Part shown: positions 7,362-16,167 of the stretch, piece by piece
Position numbering within the stretch: position 1 is the stretch's first letter
Layout of the letters: each line of letters opens with the position of its first letter
IMG/VR virus record: IMGVR_UViG_3300050015_000276
Coordinates: 1 to 64,000 of that record
Direction: 5' to 3' (one strand)
Length of the DNA: 64,000 nucleotides
Source of the DNA: a virus
Notes under the pieces: model-generated
What the model was told of the DNA's origin: nothing
The model's input: the letters and a program-made list of their open reading frames with translations, nothing else
Database searches by the model: none
Position numbers and translations under genes: made by a program

Positions 7362-7610
7362 ATGAACAATACCAAAAGTGAAGTTTTCGAAACATTATTC
7401 ATAGATCACCCTTTATTCGATATTAGTGCATCCTCATTTGCATTAGAAATTGAAAAAGTAGTAAAGACGGAAAAGGTGGACTATTTGGCGGCAGTTTGCC
7501 AACTGTGTGAACGATATGAGATTGATTTCTCAGCCGTACCAAAACTTATTACTCCAACAATGCGAGATAAAATCGAAGTGGCGGCGACTGATAGAAAGTT
7601 TAGGATATAA
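7362..7610 (+). CDS. 33: gp33-like late-transcription coactivator
   Basis: The 82-aa helical protein has the pattern FALEIEKVVKTEKVDYLAAVCQLCERYEIDFSAVPKLITPTMRDKIEVAA. This matches what I know of gp33-type RNA-polymerase-binding proteins of marine T4-like phages. The family links host RNA polymerase to the sliding clamp and the gp55-type sigma at late promoters. The (A/C)TAAATA boxes ahead of structural genes in this window fit such a system. No gp55-type gene is visible here. Confidence 0.7.
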   Translation: MNNTKSEVFETLFIDHPLFDISASSFALEIEKVVKTEKVDYLAAVCQLCERYEIDFSAVPKLITPTMRDKIEVAATDRKFRI

Positions 7611-7613
7611 AAT

Positions 7614-7799
7614 ATGTTTGTACAATTTAAACCAGATTTAACTAATCCAAATGAACTGCTTGGTGATTCAGTAGTTAGGGCTTGTTGGTACGCCTATAAT
7701 GCTGGAAAAAATAATGAATGTCTCAAAAGTGTAGGTTTTAGTGGGTGCGAAGAATTTCAAAATTTTCGTGTCATTCTGGAGATTAATGAAGGACAATGA
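7614..7799 (+). CDS. Hypothetical protein (61 aa)
   Basis: Lies 3 bases after the gp33-like stop and overlaps the next gene by 4 bases (ATGA), so it is in the same operon. Contains two Cys (NNECLKSVGFSGCEEF). No recognised domain. Confidence 0.55.
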   Translation: MFVQFKPDLTNPNELLGDSVVRACWYAYNAGKNNECLKSVGFSGCEEFQNFRVILEINEGQ

Positions 7800-8419
7800 T
7801 TCCGTTCGAGGCATTTGAGCTTTACATTGCCATAAAACAACACTTCACCAAACCTTCCTACGATTTTTTCAAATATAACGGCAAAACAACCGCATCAGTT
7901 TCCAAATTTGAATCTCGTCCAGACAAATCTTTCTTCTACAAAATTTCCAAAAAATATTCCAGATCTAAACTAATAGATCTTTATGTTGCCAATTTTGTCG
8001 ATAGCCCAGAACTCTGGATAGGCGATCTATTAGACGATACGGCCGAAGCCATATACACCGAATGGCAAAAAAAGATTGAAAGTCTTTCATACCATTTTTC
8101 TGAACAGTGTGATGGATTTTTATCTTGGACAGAATCTAAAGGAATGAAATTCAATGAATTATTCCAAATACATGATGCCGATCACCCAGTCATTCTCAAG
8201 ATGGCACTCCAAAGGATCTTATCTCTTGAATCGTTTCTTATCCTCAATAGGATACTTAATTTTGGAAAGAACTTCAATAGAAAACTAGACGATATAGTTT
8301 GGAAAGACTTTTGGTTCCGTGCCTGCAAATATGATTCGTTTCTGATAAATATAGAGAAGGAGAAATACAAATCAATTCTCCGATCTAAAATAGAAACGGA
8401 ATACCCAAATGTTACATAG
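7796..8419 (+). CDS. 59: gp59-type replicative helicase loader
   Basis: The length (207 aa; T4 gp59 is 217 aa) and sequence pattern match: FELYIAIKQHFTKPSYDFFKYNGK near the start, RPDKSFFYKISKKYSRSKLIDLYVANFV, SPELWIGDLLDD, and VWKDFWFRACKYDSFL near the end. The family loads the gp41 helicase onto gp32-coated ssDNA at forks and recombination intermediates. It sits in one cluster with the gp33-like and gp32-like genes, the usual T4 neighbourhood. Confidence 0.85.
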   Translation: MIPFEAFELYIAIKQHFTKPSYDFFKYNGKTTASVSKFESRPDKSFFYKISKKYSRSKLIDLYVANFVDSPELWIGDLLDDTAEAIYTEWQKKIESLSYHFSEQCDGFLSWTESKGMKFNELFQIHDADHPVILKMALQRILSLESFLILNRILNFGKNFNRKLDDIVWKDFWFRACKYDSFLINIEKEKYKSILRSKIETEYPNVT

Positions 8420-8609
8420 TGATTTAATACTCCATTATAATTCAGTTTGTGAAAAGCATAAGGAGATGAAAGAACAACGAGATAAAGCCATTGAACGTGC
8501 CAATATTGCAATAGCATTAAATGGATGTTTTGAAGTAGAATTGGCAGGCCTTCGGCAAGAACTTAAAGAAGCATATCGAGAAATATCGGAACTTAAACAT
8601 GGCAGATAA
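8409..8609 (+). CDS. Small coiled-coil protein (66 aa)
   Basis: Overlaps the helicase-loader gene. Heptad-rich and charged throughout (EKHKEMKEQRDKAIERANIAIA, ELAGLRQELKEAYREISELK), so a short coiled coil is likely. Function unknown. Confidence 0.55.
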   Translation: MLHSDLILHYNSVCEKHKEMKEQRDKAIERANIAIALNGCFEVELAGLRQELKEAYREISELKHGR

Positions 8610-8787
8610 TCCATATTACACAAAAGTTACATTAGAAACTAATGACCGAAGACTAATTGAAAGAATTACTAGATTATTTAAGGAATATCCACAACACGAT
8701 TATCTCCTTACAATAGAACAAAGACCACGAAAATCTTCAGAAACTCCTATTCTTCTTACGGAAGAATTGGGAGATAATATTGATTAA
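8599..8787 (+). CDS. Hypothetical protein (62 aa)
   Basis: Overlaps the preceding gene. Charged, with alternating beta-type segments (YYTKVTLETNDRRLIERITRLF). Last gene of the gp33-gp59 operon; a new promoter follows 6 bp downstream. Confidence 0.5.
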   Translation: MADNPYYTKVTLETNDRRLIERITRLFKEYPQHDYLLTIEQRPRKSSETPILLTEELGDNID

Positions 8788-8792
8788 AGTCC

Positions 8793-8821
8793 TTGACAAT
8801 CTTCAAGGATTATGTTATACT
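8793..8821 (+). promoter_or_regulatory. Sigma70-type promoter for gp32
   Basis: TTGACA at 8793-8798, 17-nt spacer, TATACT at 8816-8821 with TG upstream (extended -10). The leader is about 75 nt, long enough for autoregulation as in T4 gene 32, though no operator is recognised. Confidence 0.75.
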
Positions 8822-8900
8822 AAATAAATTCAAGTAGTACCTACATTATGATTTGTTTGTGAACAAGACCAAAAATAAAATACAGGAAACAATACAAACA

Positions 8901-9881
8901 ATGTCCTTCTCTTCTTATAAAAAGTCACGCACAGATCTCACCAACCTAAACAAGAAAGTCGATGAGATTGCCGCAAGTTCAAATAAATATTCCAAAGATT
9001 CACGTTTCTGGAAACCTACTGTTGGTAAAGATGGTTGCGGATCGGCACGAATTAGATTCCTACCTGCCGCAGAAGGCGAAGACCTTCCTTGGGTTCAATA
9101 TCACGAACATAATTTTAATGTTGATGGTTCATATTTTGTTAATTTATGCCCAACCACATTAGGACGCGAATGTCCAGTATGTAAGGCAAATGGAGTATTA
9201 TGGAAGACTGAAATTGATGAAAATCAAAAAATTGTCCGAGATCGTAAGCGCAAGTTAGTTTATGTTTCTAATATCCTTGTTCTTAAGGATAAAGAAGCGG
9301 CCGAAAATGAAGGTAAGGTATTTCTATACCAATTTGGCCAAAAGATCTTCGAGAAGATTAAGATGGCATTAAAGCCAAAAGACGAAGAAGATCCCGCAGT
9401 TAACGTATTTGACTTTTGGGATGGCGCCGACTTCTCATTAGAAATCAAGAAAGTGGCCGGTTATCGGAATTATGATGATAGTAAATTCCGTGCACCTTCC
9501 GCATTACTTGGTGGTGACGATAAAGAACTTGAGAAGATCTTTAAGCAATTATATCCATTACAACCTTTTGTCGCCGAAACAAAGTTTAAGACTTACGAAG
9601 AGTTGGAGAAGAAGTTTAATGAAGTGGTTTCTGGAGTAAGAGGAAAGATTCAAAAGAAAGCTGATGAATTGTTTGCTGATGCTGCTCCAGTGGCTATTCC
9701 TGAAAAGAAAGTTGAACGGAAACCAAAAACAGAAGAGGAAGTAACGCCACCTTGGACCTCCTCAGAAAAGTCAACGCGTAAACCAAAAGTGACTAAATCA
9801 AAGCCAGCAGTTGTTGAGGAAGATATTCCTCTTGAAGATGATACTTTAAATTATTACGAACAATTGGCATCCGAAGATTAA
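8901..9881 (+). CDS. 32: gp32-type single-stranded DNA-binding protein
   Basis: Start at the ATG at 8901 (MSFSSYKKSRTDL), after AGGAAA. The N-terminus is the basic cooperativity region. The core has a zinc site built from HNFNVDGSYFVNLCPTTLGRECPVCKANG (His plus three Cys, as in T4 gp32). FDFWDGADFSLEIKKVAGYRNYDDSKF matches the family's OB-fold region. The C-terminal third is charged, ending in an acidic tail (EEDIPLEDDTLNYYEQLASED) that in the family contacts other replication proteins. 326 aa against 301 in T4. Confidence 0.92.
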   Translation: MSFSSYKKSRTDLTNLNKKVDEIAASSNKYSKDSRFWKPTVGKDGCGSARIRFLPAAEGEDLPWVQYHEHNFNVDGSYFVNLCPTTLGRECPVCKANGVLWKTEIDENQKIVRDRKRKLVYVSNILVLKDKEAAENEGKVFLYQFGQKIFEKIKMALKPKDEEDPAVNVFDFWDGADFSLEIKKVAGYRNYDDSKFRAPSALLGGDDKELEKIFKQLYPLQPFVAETKFKTYEELEKKFNEVVSGVRGKIQKKADELFADAAPVAIPEKKVERKPKTEEEVTPPWTSSEKSTRKPKVTKSKPAVVEEDIPLEDDTLNYYEQLASED

Positions 9882-9893
9882 AGATCATTATTT

Positions 9894-10124
9894 ATGAATA
9901 ACTTTGAACCGTTTTCGACTGAATGGTTTGACGAGGAACAAAAACAACCATTTTCTTTGTTTAAGAGAACATCACCTGAAGGTAAAGTAACTATAAGAAT
10001 TAGTAAAAATTATCAAGGAAATCCTAATAAACTCAATGAATTTAGTATGGAATATGATCCTAAATTTTTGAAAGAAACATTAACTTGGATGAAAGAAAAA
10101 GATTATACTGTTTTTGAAAGTTAA
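9894..10124 (+). CDS. Hypothetical protein (76 aa)
   Basis: Follows gp32 by 12 bp, probably in the same transcript, and ends just before a strong bidirectional terminator. Phe/Trp-rich N-terminus and a basic central strand (KVTIRISKNYQGNPNK). No recognised domain. Confidence 0.55.
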   Translation: MNNFEPFSTEWFDEEQKQPFSLFKRTSPEGKVTIRISKNYQGNPNKLNEFSMEYDPKFLKETLTWMKEKDYTVFES

Positions 10125-10134
10125 TCCATAAACA

Positions 10135-10172
10135 AAAAGAGCTACCCAGAAGAAATTCAGGTAGCTCTTTTT
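10135..10172 (+). terminator. Bidirectional Rho-independent terminator
   Basis: AAAAGAGCTACC (10135-10146) pairs with GGTAGCTCTTTT (10160-10171), with A-runs and T-runs on both sides. It separates the rightward gp32 operon from the leftward tail operon. Confidence 0.85.
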
Positions 10173-10200
10173 GCATTTTAAATGACGTTTTAAGCGTTTA

Positions 10201-10261
10201 CCCTAGTCTACCCCCACCCCACAGTCTACGATGCAACCTACCCCGCTAGGATCGTCAAGAA
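10201..10261. repeat. C-rich intergenic element, copy A
   Basis: A pyrimidine tract with repeated TACCC (10201-10222) is followed by ATGCAACCTA (10231-10240), six bases, and TAGGATCGTCAAGAA (10247-10261). The last two blocks recur at 60454-60484 with the same 6-bp gap. Related versions lie at 48.86-48.95 and 61.23-61.29 kb. All copies are intergenic. Function unknown; an origin, recombination or regulator site is possible. Confidence 0.65.
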
Positions 10262-10274
10262 TCGTGCTTTTAAA

Positions 10275-12971
10275 TTACGTATTGACACTGTTTCGGCCTC
10301 TTGTATCTCGAACCGTGTTATCATGATTGCGAGGTGTGGTAGTTGATGCAATAACGTTAGTGTGGTTTACTTGAGTATTGCTAGGTGCATTTACCACGTT
10401 TGTATTTTTGCTACTGTTTTGTTCCGCTTTTTTATCCTCTATTTGACTATTGGTAGACAAAAGATTCTGTCCGGTATTTGGAGAAGTTTTGGGTGCCATT
10501 GCTACTTGTGCATCTTTATCAAATGCCAAAGCTTCAGAATTTCTCCTTTTCGCTAAAACAGAATTAAATTCAGGCTTTCCTTGTTTGTTTTTAGAATTCA
10601 CATATTCTTGTATTTTGGCCGCAGCTTCTTTATTAGAATTTGGTCCGCCAGCATTTAATATTTCTGCCACTTTTGGTTTTGATTTTGAATCTGCTAATTC
10701 TTTTTTGCTACGAGTCAAGACTCCAGGTCCTAAATTGTAAGACATATCTACAAGAGAATCAAATTGTTCTTGCGTCAATGGTACTTTAATAGCTTTATTT
10801 ACAGCATCTTCATATTTTATAATGTCTTTTTTAAGCAATTCAATTGCTTGAGGTTTTGACAGGGATTTTAAATTTTCACCAGGTTGAATTTGATGACCAA
10901 ATCCAATTGACCAATGATCTGATCCTGGAGGATCATTGTATGGTTCGGTTGCATATCCTTCAGAATTTGTTAAATTTTTAAATGCTTCGGGACTCATTTT
11001 CATTTTTGTACTTGCCTTTTTCATTACCGGATTAGATTCTTTTGAAATTTCAGATATCGGTGGTGCCGGAATATTAGATTCTAAATTTGTTGCACTTGCA
11101 GGAGACGAAATAGGATTTGCAGAATTCACACCTGGTGACATAACTGGTGCAACTGGTGGTTTAACTGCTTCAGAAAAATTGGACACTTTAGGTGAAGTCG
11201 GAACTTTTTGTTCTTTCTTTTTATCTTCATGTTGGTCTTTTTCTTCTTTTTTGAAAGTTTTTTTAGCAATATTAGGGTAATGTATTGCTACCCAATCTCT
11301 AAATGATGCTCCGCCTGTTTTATCATTTTTAGCAAAAGCATCAAATGTTTCTGATACTTTACCAAACCAATTTTGATAAGGCATATACCAAGGTTTTTTA
11401 ACATCTACTCCCTGATCGTATAAAAATTCAGATTCTAAATCTGCCCATTCTTCTTGCGAAACTCCATTTACTTTCTTATCTTTTCCATATATTTTTGAGA
11501 AAGCAGATCGATCAATCAATTTTAAAGCGGTAAGTCCACCCATCGCGGCCGCGCCCAATCCAAGCCATGCACTACTTCCTGCGCCGGCCGCTCCTTCAGC
11601 AAGACCTCCAAGGCCTCCAGTGGCTTCTGCACCACCTACCGCCGCTTCTGCACCACCAGCAACGCCTTCACCCGCACCGCCTTTACCACCTTTAAAAAGA
11701 TTCGTAACTTTCTTTAATATACCACCGCCACTTTTATTTTTTTGTAAAGCCTTAGGTGTTATAGAATTTCCAGGTTCTAATAATTTAGGAGTTTCTCCAC
11801 TATTATCACTTCCTTTTTGTTCTTGTAATTCTTCATTTTTATCAATATCTTCTTTATGCCATTTAGTTAATTGTGAACCAATATTAACAATAACTTCTTG
11901 TAAATCTCCAAGATTTGTTTTTAATGTAGAGTTAACTTCTTCAATTCCACCTAATAATTTTGGTTCACCAGGAATAGTATTTTCTTTTGGTTCAGGTGTA
12001 TTATTAATTCCACCAAAACCTGCAATTACTCCTGCCTGTTTAGGAACTAAATTTCCTTCATCATAACCTTTAAGAAATTGTCCCTTTGGTCCGCGTTTTC
12101 TTTGTAATTTGCCAGGACCTAATAATTTAGGAGCATTCTGCTGTGCTACCCAATCAGCCGGAGGATCAGTAACAATTGGTGGAGGTGGAGTAACAATCGG
12201 TTCGTCTTTTTTACGTTCAGGTGCACCTAAAATTTCTTTTAGTAGTTCAGCTTGTTCTTCCTGTTTTTTGCGTGTTTCTTCTGCCGAAACCATTCGTGGT
12301 TCATAATTCGTTGGTGGTCTTGGAGGTTTGGCATCATACTTAGTATAGTTACGACCCGCGTAATCCTGATTACCAACATCTTCGTATTCACCAGTTTTAA
12401 TATTGTCTTCAGATTGTTTCGGTTCATCTGGTGTGAAAGTTTCTGGAGTGACCTTTTCAGGCTTCTTCTTTTTTTCTTTCTCCGGTTTTGATTCCCGTTC
12501 TTCTTGTTCTTTACGGCGCTTTCTTTTTCGAGGAGAAACTATTTCTTCAACATCATCGGAATCAAATATTCTTTTACCTTTTCTACGTTTTCTTTTTTTG
12601 AAAAGTTGTTCAGGAGAATTATCTTCACGCATCTTTAATAATTTGTCTCTTTGTTTAATCAAGAAGGCAAATTGATTCTGAGCATCCAATAATCCTTTTT
12701 TTGCTTTTTCTGTTTTTTTCTTATCAAGAAGAAATTTAATTCCTAGACCAATAAGAGGAGCCTTAGATGTAAATGCATCTATCATATCTTCGGCGCCATA
12801 ACCGTGACGTTCCAAAAAAGATCCAGTTTTATTGGATGTCTTTTTACTAGATTTTGAATCGAGAGATTTTTGACTATCGGCTAATTGTCTAGCAAGTTTT
12901 TTAATTTCAATATTAAGAATTTTAATATCTCGCCGAATTAAAATTGGTTCGCCAGGATTATTTTCAGGCAT
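10275..12971 (-). CDS. Large tail protein with C-terminal lysozyme domain (898 aa)
   Basis: Domains in order: a helical, charged N-terminal third with very basic runs (KKRKRRKGKR, PRKRKRRKEQ); a Pro/Glu-rich linker; an Ala/Gly-rich hydrophobic stretch around residues 440-500 that could insert in a membrane; another linker; a T4-type lysozyme (about 657-815) with Glu671 in NSEGYATEPYND and a SIGFGH motif; and a low-complexity Asn/Thr-rich tail. Its place next to gp26 in a hub operon suggests a tail-tip or tape-measure-like protein that locally digests peptidoglycan during entry. The gp5-like protein at 20.0-21.2 kb lacks a lysozyme domain, so this protein may supply it. Exact T4 counterpart uncertain. 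Confidence 0.7.
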   Translation of the reverse strand: MPENNPGEPILIRRDIKILNIEIKKLARQLADSQKSLDSKSSKKTSNKTGSFLERHGYGAEDMIDAFTSKAPLIGLGIKFLLDKKKTEKAKKGLLDAQNQFAFLIKQRDKLLKMREDNSPEQLFKKRKRRKGKRIFDSDDVEEIVSPRKRKRRKEQEERESKPEKEKKKKPEKVTPETFTPDEPKQSEDNIKTGEYEDVGNQDYAGRNYTKYDAKPPRPPTNYEPRMVSAEETRKKQEEQAELLKEILGAPERKKDEPIVTPPPPIVTDPPADWVAQQNAPKLLGPGKLQRKRGPKGQFLKGYDEGNLVPKQAGVIAGFGGINNTPEPKENTIPGEPKLLGGIEEVNSTLKTNLGDLQEVIVNIGSQLTKWHKEDIDKNEELQEQKGSDNSGETPKLLEPGNSITPKALQKNKSGGGILKKVTNLFKGGKGGAGEGVAGGAEAAVGGAEATGGLGGLAEGAAGAGSSAWLGLGAAAMGGLTALKLIDRSAFSKIYGKDKKVNGVSQEEWADLESEFLYDQGVDVKKPWYMPYQNWFGKVSETFDAFAKNDKTGGASFRDWVAIHYPNIAKKTFKKEEKDQHEDKKKEQKVPTSPKVSNFSEAVKPPVAPVMSPGVNSANPISSPASATNLESNIPAPPISEISKESNPVMKKASTKMKMSPEAFKNLTNSEGYATEPYNDPPGSDHWSIGFGHQIQPGENLKSLSKPQAIELLKKDIIKYEDAVNKAIKVPLTQEQFDSLVDMSYNLGPGVLTRSKKELADSKSKPKVAEILNAGGPNSNKEAAAKIQEYVNSKNKQGKPEFNSVLAKRRNSEALAFDKDAQVAMAPKTSPNTGQNLLSTNSQIEDKKAEQNSSKNTNVVNAPSNTQVNHTNVIASTTTPRNHDNTVRDTRGRNSVNT

Positions 12972-12987
12972 TTAAATTTCCTCTAAT

Positions 12988-13281
12988 TTATTTTACTTCT
13001 GTAGATTCGACCACTGCCTTGATATCTTTTATATCGGATTGAGCCTTTAATGTGGCTTGTGTTGCTTTACGCTTGGCTCTTTCATTTTCATATTCGCTAA
13101 CTTTCCTTGCACTAACAAATGTAGTCAAAGCTGTCGCAAATTCTTGCCAAACTTTCTCTTGGTTTCTCATTATGCCAATAAATATGAAAGAAGTGAATAC
13201 TAAAACAATAGCACCTGAAAGAGAAAATCCATCTAGGAAATGTGACCACCAATTATTGTATCTGTCATCAGGATTTGTCAT
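12988..13281 (-). CDS. Small membrane protein with coiled-coil tail (97 aa)
   Basis: A single hydrophobic segment near residues 18-38 (LSGAIVLVFTSFIFIGIM) is followed by a charged helical region rich in Lys, Glu and Ala. Start overlaps the stop of the next upstream gene (ATGA), so they are coupled. Placed in the hub operon; a tail-assembly or lysis-accessory role is possible but unproven. Confidence 0.6.
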   Translation of the reverse strand: MTNPDDRYNNWWSHFLDGFSLSGAIVLVFTSFIFIGIMRNQEKVWQEFATALTTFVSARKVSEYENERAKRKATQATLKAQSDIKDIKAVVESTEVK

Positions 13282-13421
13282 CGCCTATTGATCCTTTCAT
13301 TTTCATCTTTGGCAAACTTATTCACAAGTTCTACATAGATCGCACGTTCCCATGGTATCATTTCTTCCAACTCAGTCAATGAGTACTTATAATGTAACAT
13401 CATTGCATGATTTGTTAGCAT
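13278..13421 (-). CDS. Small hub-assembly-type protein (47 aa)
   Basis: Starts inside the gp26-like stop codon (ATGA overlap), with the same kind of overlap at its own end, so all three genes are translationally coupled. The product contains HYKYSLTELEEMIPWERAIYVELV, a motif I recall from a very short protein following gp26 in T4-like marine phages. Possibly an assembly factor analogous to gp51/gp28; the name is not certain. Confidence 0.65.
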   Translation of the reverse strand: MLTNHAMMLHYKYSLTELEEMIPWERAIYVELVNKFAKDENERINRR

Positions 13422-14218
13422 CAAATTTCCAAGAGATTCATGGCGGAGTCCGAGGCTAAAAAACTTCTTGTTCCTTCAATGATAATATCAGCTTCATGTT
13501 TGCATTTTGGACATTTAAAATGCACTTCATGCCTAATAACTGGTAAGGTTTCAAAGAATTTCATAATCTTAGTAAATTGAGGTTGAGAAAGAGATTCTAA
13601 AAATGTTTTCAATTCCTCATTATCCATATATTCTTTTTCATAGGTATTACCCTTACCATCATAAATCATTTCTACGCATGATTGAATGAGAGCAAAAGAT
13701 TCATCCATATCATTACTTTCCAATACCGAATTTAAAGTTCGAAAGATTTCAAATGTTGGATATTTCATAATAATTCCAATACCATCTTGTAATTCAATTT
13801 TTGGATTATTTTCTGGATCTCTCTTTACTTCAATTTTATCTAAATTAACGGGAACATTAACAGTTACTCCGCAATAATCGCGTTTATTGCCTTCTTGGTC
13901 TTCAATTGTTTCTCCTGCGGGTAATTTATTACGACATTCGAAAGGAATGGTAACAATTTCTTCTACAGATTTACTTCGAAGTTTTAACCAAATATAATCA
14001 ATATCAAATACTGGTAATTTTTCAACATCTAAATTTCCAGAAAGAAGACAATTATTAATAACTTGTCGTAATGCTCTAATTTGGGCTTCGACATCATCAT
14101 CTACAGCAATCAAAAGTAATTTTTCTTCTTTGACTGTAAATGGTCTGTAAATAATCTGTTTTCCATTAGAAGGAAGTGTTAATGTATATTGTGGCGTATT
14201 AATCTTTGGTAATGACAT
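13421..14218 (-). CDS. 26: gp26-like baseplate hub subunit
   Basis: The N-terminus MSLPKINTPQYTLTLPSNGKQIIYRPFTVKEEKLLL is characteristic of gp26 in marine T4-like phages. FDIDYIWLKLRSKSVEE follows. Two Cys pairs (FECRNK...RDYCGV and HFKCPKCKHEAD) could form a zinc site. 265 aa. First recognisable hub gene in a leftward operon that also encodes the lysozyme tail protein. Confidence 0.8.
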   Translation of the reverse strand: MSLPKINTPQYTLTLPSNGKQIIYRPFTVKEEKLLLIAVDDDVEAQIRALRQVINNCLLSGNLDVEKLPVFDIDYIWLKLRSKSVEEIVTIPFECRNKLPAGETIEDQEGNKRDYCGVTVNVPVNLDKIEVKRDPENNPKIELQDGIGIIMKYPTFEIFRTLNSVLESNDMDESFALIQSCVEMIYDGKGNTYEKEYMDNEELKTFLESLSQPQFTKIMKFFETLPVIRHEVHFKCPKCKHEADIIIEGTRSFLASDSAMNLLEI

Positions 14219-14221
14219 ATT

Positions 14222-14962
14222 CTATTGCTCTTTTTGTGGACGTATTGTTGATTCGAATCCGGCAGGTGTTCCACCAGAAGATTCTATTGTTGTTGGTGTT
14301 CCTGAATTAATTCTCAGGTTCACCCATTTACGAAATGTAAAAGTAATTGGCAGAACATGAAATGTATTCATTATTCCATATTCTAAATGTAACTCGCCTA
14401 TTTCTTTTGGCCAGCACTGAAAAAACCTAACCCCATATGTTGCCTTGTCTGCTTCATCTAATTGATAAACATCCATTGTTGTTGCATAATCTGCAACATA
14501 ATTGAAATCAGATGTTTCTGGATCTTGGATTGTATACGACCATGCATCGAAAAAATGCTTTTCTACCATATCTCTTCCAACCATAAAAGATAACGTGGTA
14601 TTTGTATACACATCAACAAATGGAATATCAAAATATGCTCCGTAAGTTTTTACAGAATTAGTATTGAATGATTTGCCTGGTAAATCTGCCTTGTTACACA
14701 TAAAGTCAAGCCGATTGGGAATATCACTTTCAGCTATATCCATCACTTCAAAATAATTAGAAGGTAATCCTTGAGATTGTGTATTACTTCCATTTAATTG
14801 CGACTGTTGTTGTGCCGCATGTATTTGCTGTAGTGTTAAATTATTATTTTGATTTATTATGGAAGAAATATTTGGCGGTACAATTTGTACGGCAAAGCGA
14901 TTAGGTCTAGCCAATCCACCAGCTTTGGTAATTTGTGAAATGAGATCTTGTATTTTTGCCAT
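14222..14962 (-). CDS. Tail-tube-type protein (gp54/gp19-like)
   Basis: Start set at the ATG at 14962, one base after the upstream stop and after AAAGAG. An in-frame ATG at 14986 is the alternative. The pattern GGLARPNRFAVQIVPP, then LDFMCNKADLPGKSFNTNSVKTYGAYFDIPFVDVYTNTTLSFMVGRDMVEKHFFDAW, then ITFTFRKWVNL fits the tail-tube fold shared by gp19, gp48 and gp54. Its place beside gp26 favours the baseplate tube initiator gp54, but a tube role is possible. Confidence 0.65.
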   Translation of the reverse strand: MAKIQDLISQITKAGGLARPNRFAVQIVPPNISSIINQNNNLTLQQIHAAQQQSQLNGSNTQSQGLPSNYFEVMDIAESDIPNRLDFMCNKADLPGKSFNTNSVKTYGAYFDIPFVDVYTNTTLSFMVGRDMVEKHFFDAWSYTIQDPETSDFNYVADYATTMDVYQLDEADKATYGVRFFQCWPKEIGELHLEYGIMNTFHVLPITFTFRKWVNLRINSGTPTTIESSGGTPAGFESTIRPQKEQ

Positions 14963-14963
14963 A

Positions 14964-15692
14964 TTAACTCTTTGTTGGTGCGCCATTACTTGGAGCTACT
15001 TTAGATGCTGTTGAAGTTCTCTGAGAATTTTTTGGTAAACCGGTATTACCTATTGTCGATTTATTTCCGGAAATAATTTCATCAGAATGATTCCATACGG
15101 CCGTTTTTGATTTCTTGGCAAAATTCTCCACAGGAAGGAAAAGAGATATTTCCCAATCCGGAGCATCAATTTTAACAAGATTTGATGTTATGTGTTGTGG
15201 CAAATATTTATGAAAACAGGGTTTGAAAGCCTTAAATCTTGCCATACCTTTTAACATTTTATAAGACAGTTGTAATTTGGTTCTTTCATCTGTCAATTTA
15301 TTTGTGGCCAAGGTTGCTAACTCATGAAAAAGTAATAAACGTTGACGATATCCTAGATAATGAAAATTTATACCCATCAATGTTCCATCAGAACAAGGAC
15401 CAATAAAGAATACTAGAGGAAAACGATCATAAAAAGGAAGAGTCTTTTTTAACTTGGGATCATAGCAAAATAAATATAAACGACCTGGAAAATATTGAGA
15501 TCTAGACCTTGATGCGTCTGAAAGCATTTCTTTTCGTAATCCAGAACCACGCGAATAATGCGAATCGCCAGCAAAACCAGACAATTCTCGAATTTTATTT
15601 CGGTACCAGCGGATAGATTCTTCAATAGATTTTTGAAGAGGTTGTTTTTGCATAACCAACCTCACACGGTCAAGAATATTATTTTGTGGCAT
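14964..15692 (-). CDS. Conserved T4-like virion-associated protein (242 aa), possibly gp2-like
   Basis: Contains LFCYDPKLKKTLPFYDRFPLVFFIGP and GINFHYLGYRQRLLLFHELATLA, patterns I recall from a conserved marine T4-like protein encoded next to gp4. In T4, gene 2 (DNA end protector) neighbours gene 4, so a gp2-type role is plausible but unproven. A late-type box (15698-15704) lies 6 bp upstream. Confidence 0.55.
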   Translation of the reverse strand: MPQNNILDRVRLVMQKQPLQKSIEESIRWYRNKIRELSGFAGDSHYSRGSGLRKEMLSDASRSRSQYFPGRLYLFCYDPKLKKTLPFYDRFPLVFFIGPCSDGTLMGINFHYLGYRQRLLLFHELATLATNKLTDERTKLQLSYKMLKGMARFKAFKPCFHKYLPQHITSNLVKIDAPDWEISLFLPVENFAKKSKTAVWNHSDEIISGNKSTIGNTGLPKNSQRTSTASKVAPSNGAPTKS

Positions 15693-15697
15693 ATTGA

Positions 15698-15704
15698 TAT
15701 TTAT
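15698..15704 (-). promoter_or_regulatory. Late-promoter-like box ATAAATA (minus)
   Basis: Reads CATAAATATC on the minus strand, 6 nt ahead of the ATG at 15692. Same sequence and similar spacing as the box at 21202-21208. Confidence 0.55.
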
Positions 15705-15709
15705 GGGGT

Positions 15710-16144
15710 TTATTTATAAATGTCATTTTCTGTCATAATACGCCATTCCCAACCTTTTGCTTTACAAAATGCCGCGGCAGCTTTCCATTTTGCAATATTA
15801 ACAGCATAAACCATACACTCAGCAAAATATTTTTTTGTTTTCCTTTTTGGTACTTTTGGAGGAATAGTTTGTCTTTGTGGTTTCACTTCTATCATTATAA
15901 TTTTTGTTTTATCATCTTTTGTTTTGGCATATATTACAAAATCCGGAAAATATTTGCGAATTTGATTATATCTAGGAGAAAAATAAGGAATTTGAATTTC
16001 CTCCGAACTCCATTTAAGTACCGCAAATGATGCATCGAAGTAACGCATCATTTTCCTTTCCCAACTAGATCTGTAAATTATCTTAGTTGGATCTCCAATA
16101 TATTTTTTTGGATTTGTAGGTTTATACTTTCCTGAATAGGCCAT
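15710..16144 (-). CDS. 4: gp4 head-completion protein
   Basis: MAYSGKYKPTNPKKYIGDPTKIIYRSSWERKMMRYFD aligns by eye with T4 gp4 (NPQKYKGD...YRSSWELKFMKYCD). PDFVIYAKTKDDKTKIIMIEVKPQ has the PD-(D/E)xK-like nuclease pattern (Asp, Glu-Val-Lys). In T4 the protein finishes the head before tail joining. Start placed at 16144 to match the family; an in-frame ATG at 16165 adds seven residues. Divergent from gp48. Confidence 0.85.
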   Translation of the reverse strand: MAYSGKYKPTNPKKYIGDPTKIIYRSSWERKMMRYFDASFAVLKWSSEEIQIPYFSPRYNQIRKYFPDFVIYAKTKDDKTKIIMIEVKPQRQTIPPKVPKRKTKKYFAECMVYAVNIAKWKAAAAFCKAKGWEWRIMTENDIYK

Positions 16145-16151
16145 ATAAATA
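16144..16151 (+). promoter_or_regulatory. Late-promoter box TATAAATA
   Basis: Perfect T4-type late motif 17 nt ahead of the gp48-like ATG, overlapping the start codon of the divergent gp4 gene. Confidence 0.6.
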
Positions 16152-16167
16152 TATATCAGAGACATCT

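Noticed and set aside
11620-12675. Plus-strand open frames inside the 898-aa gene
   Set aside because: They mirror low-complexity Ala/Gly and Lys/Glu coding on the minus strand and lack starts with ribosome-binding sites.
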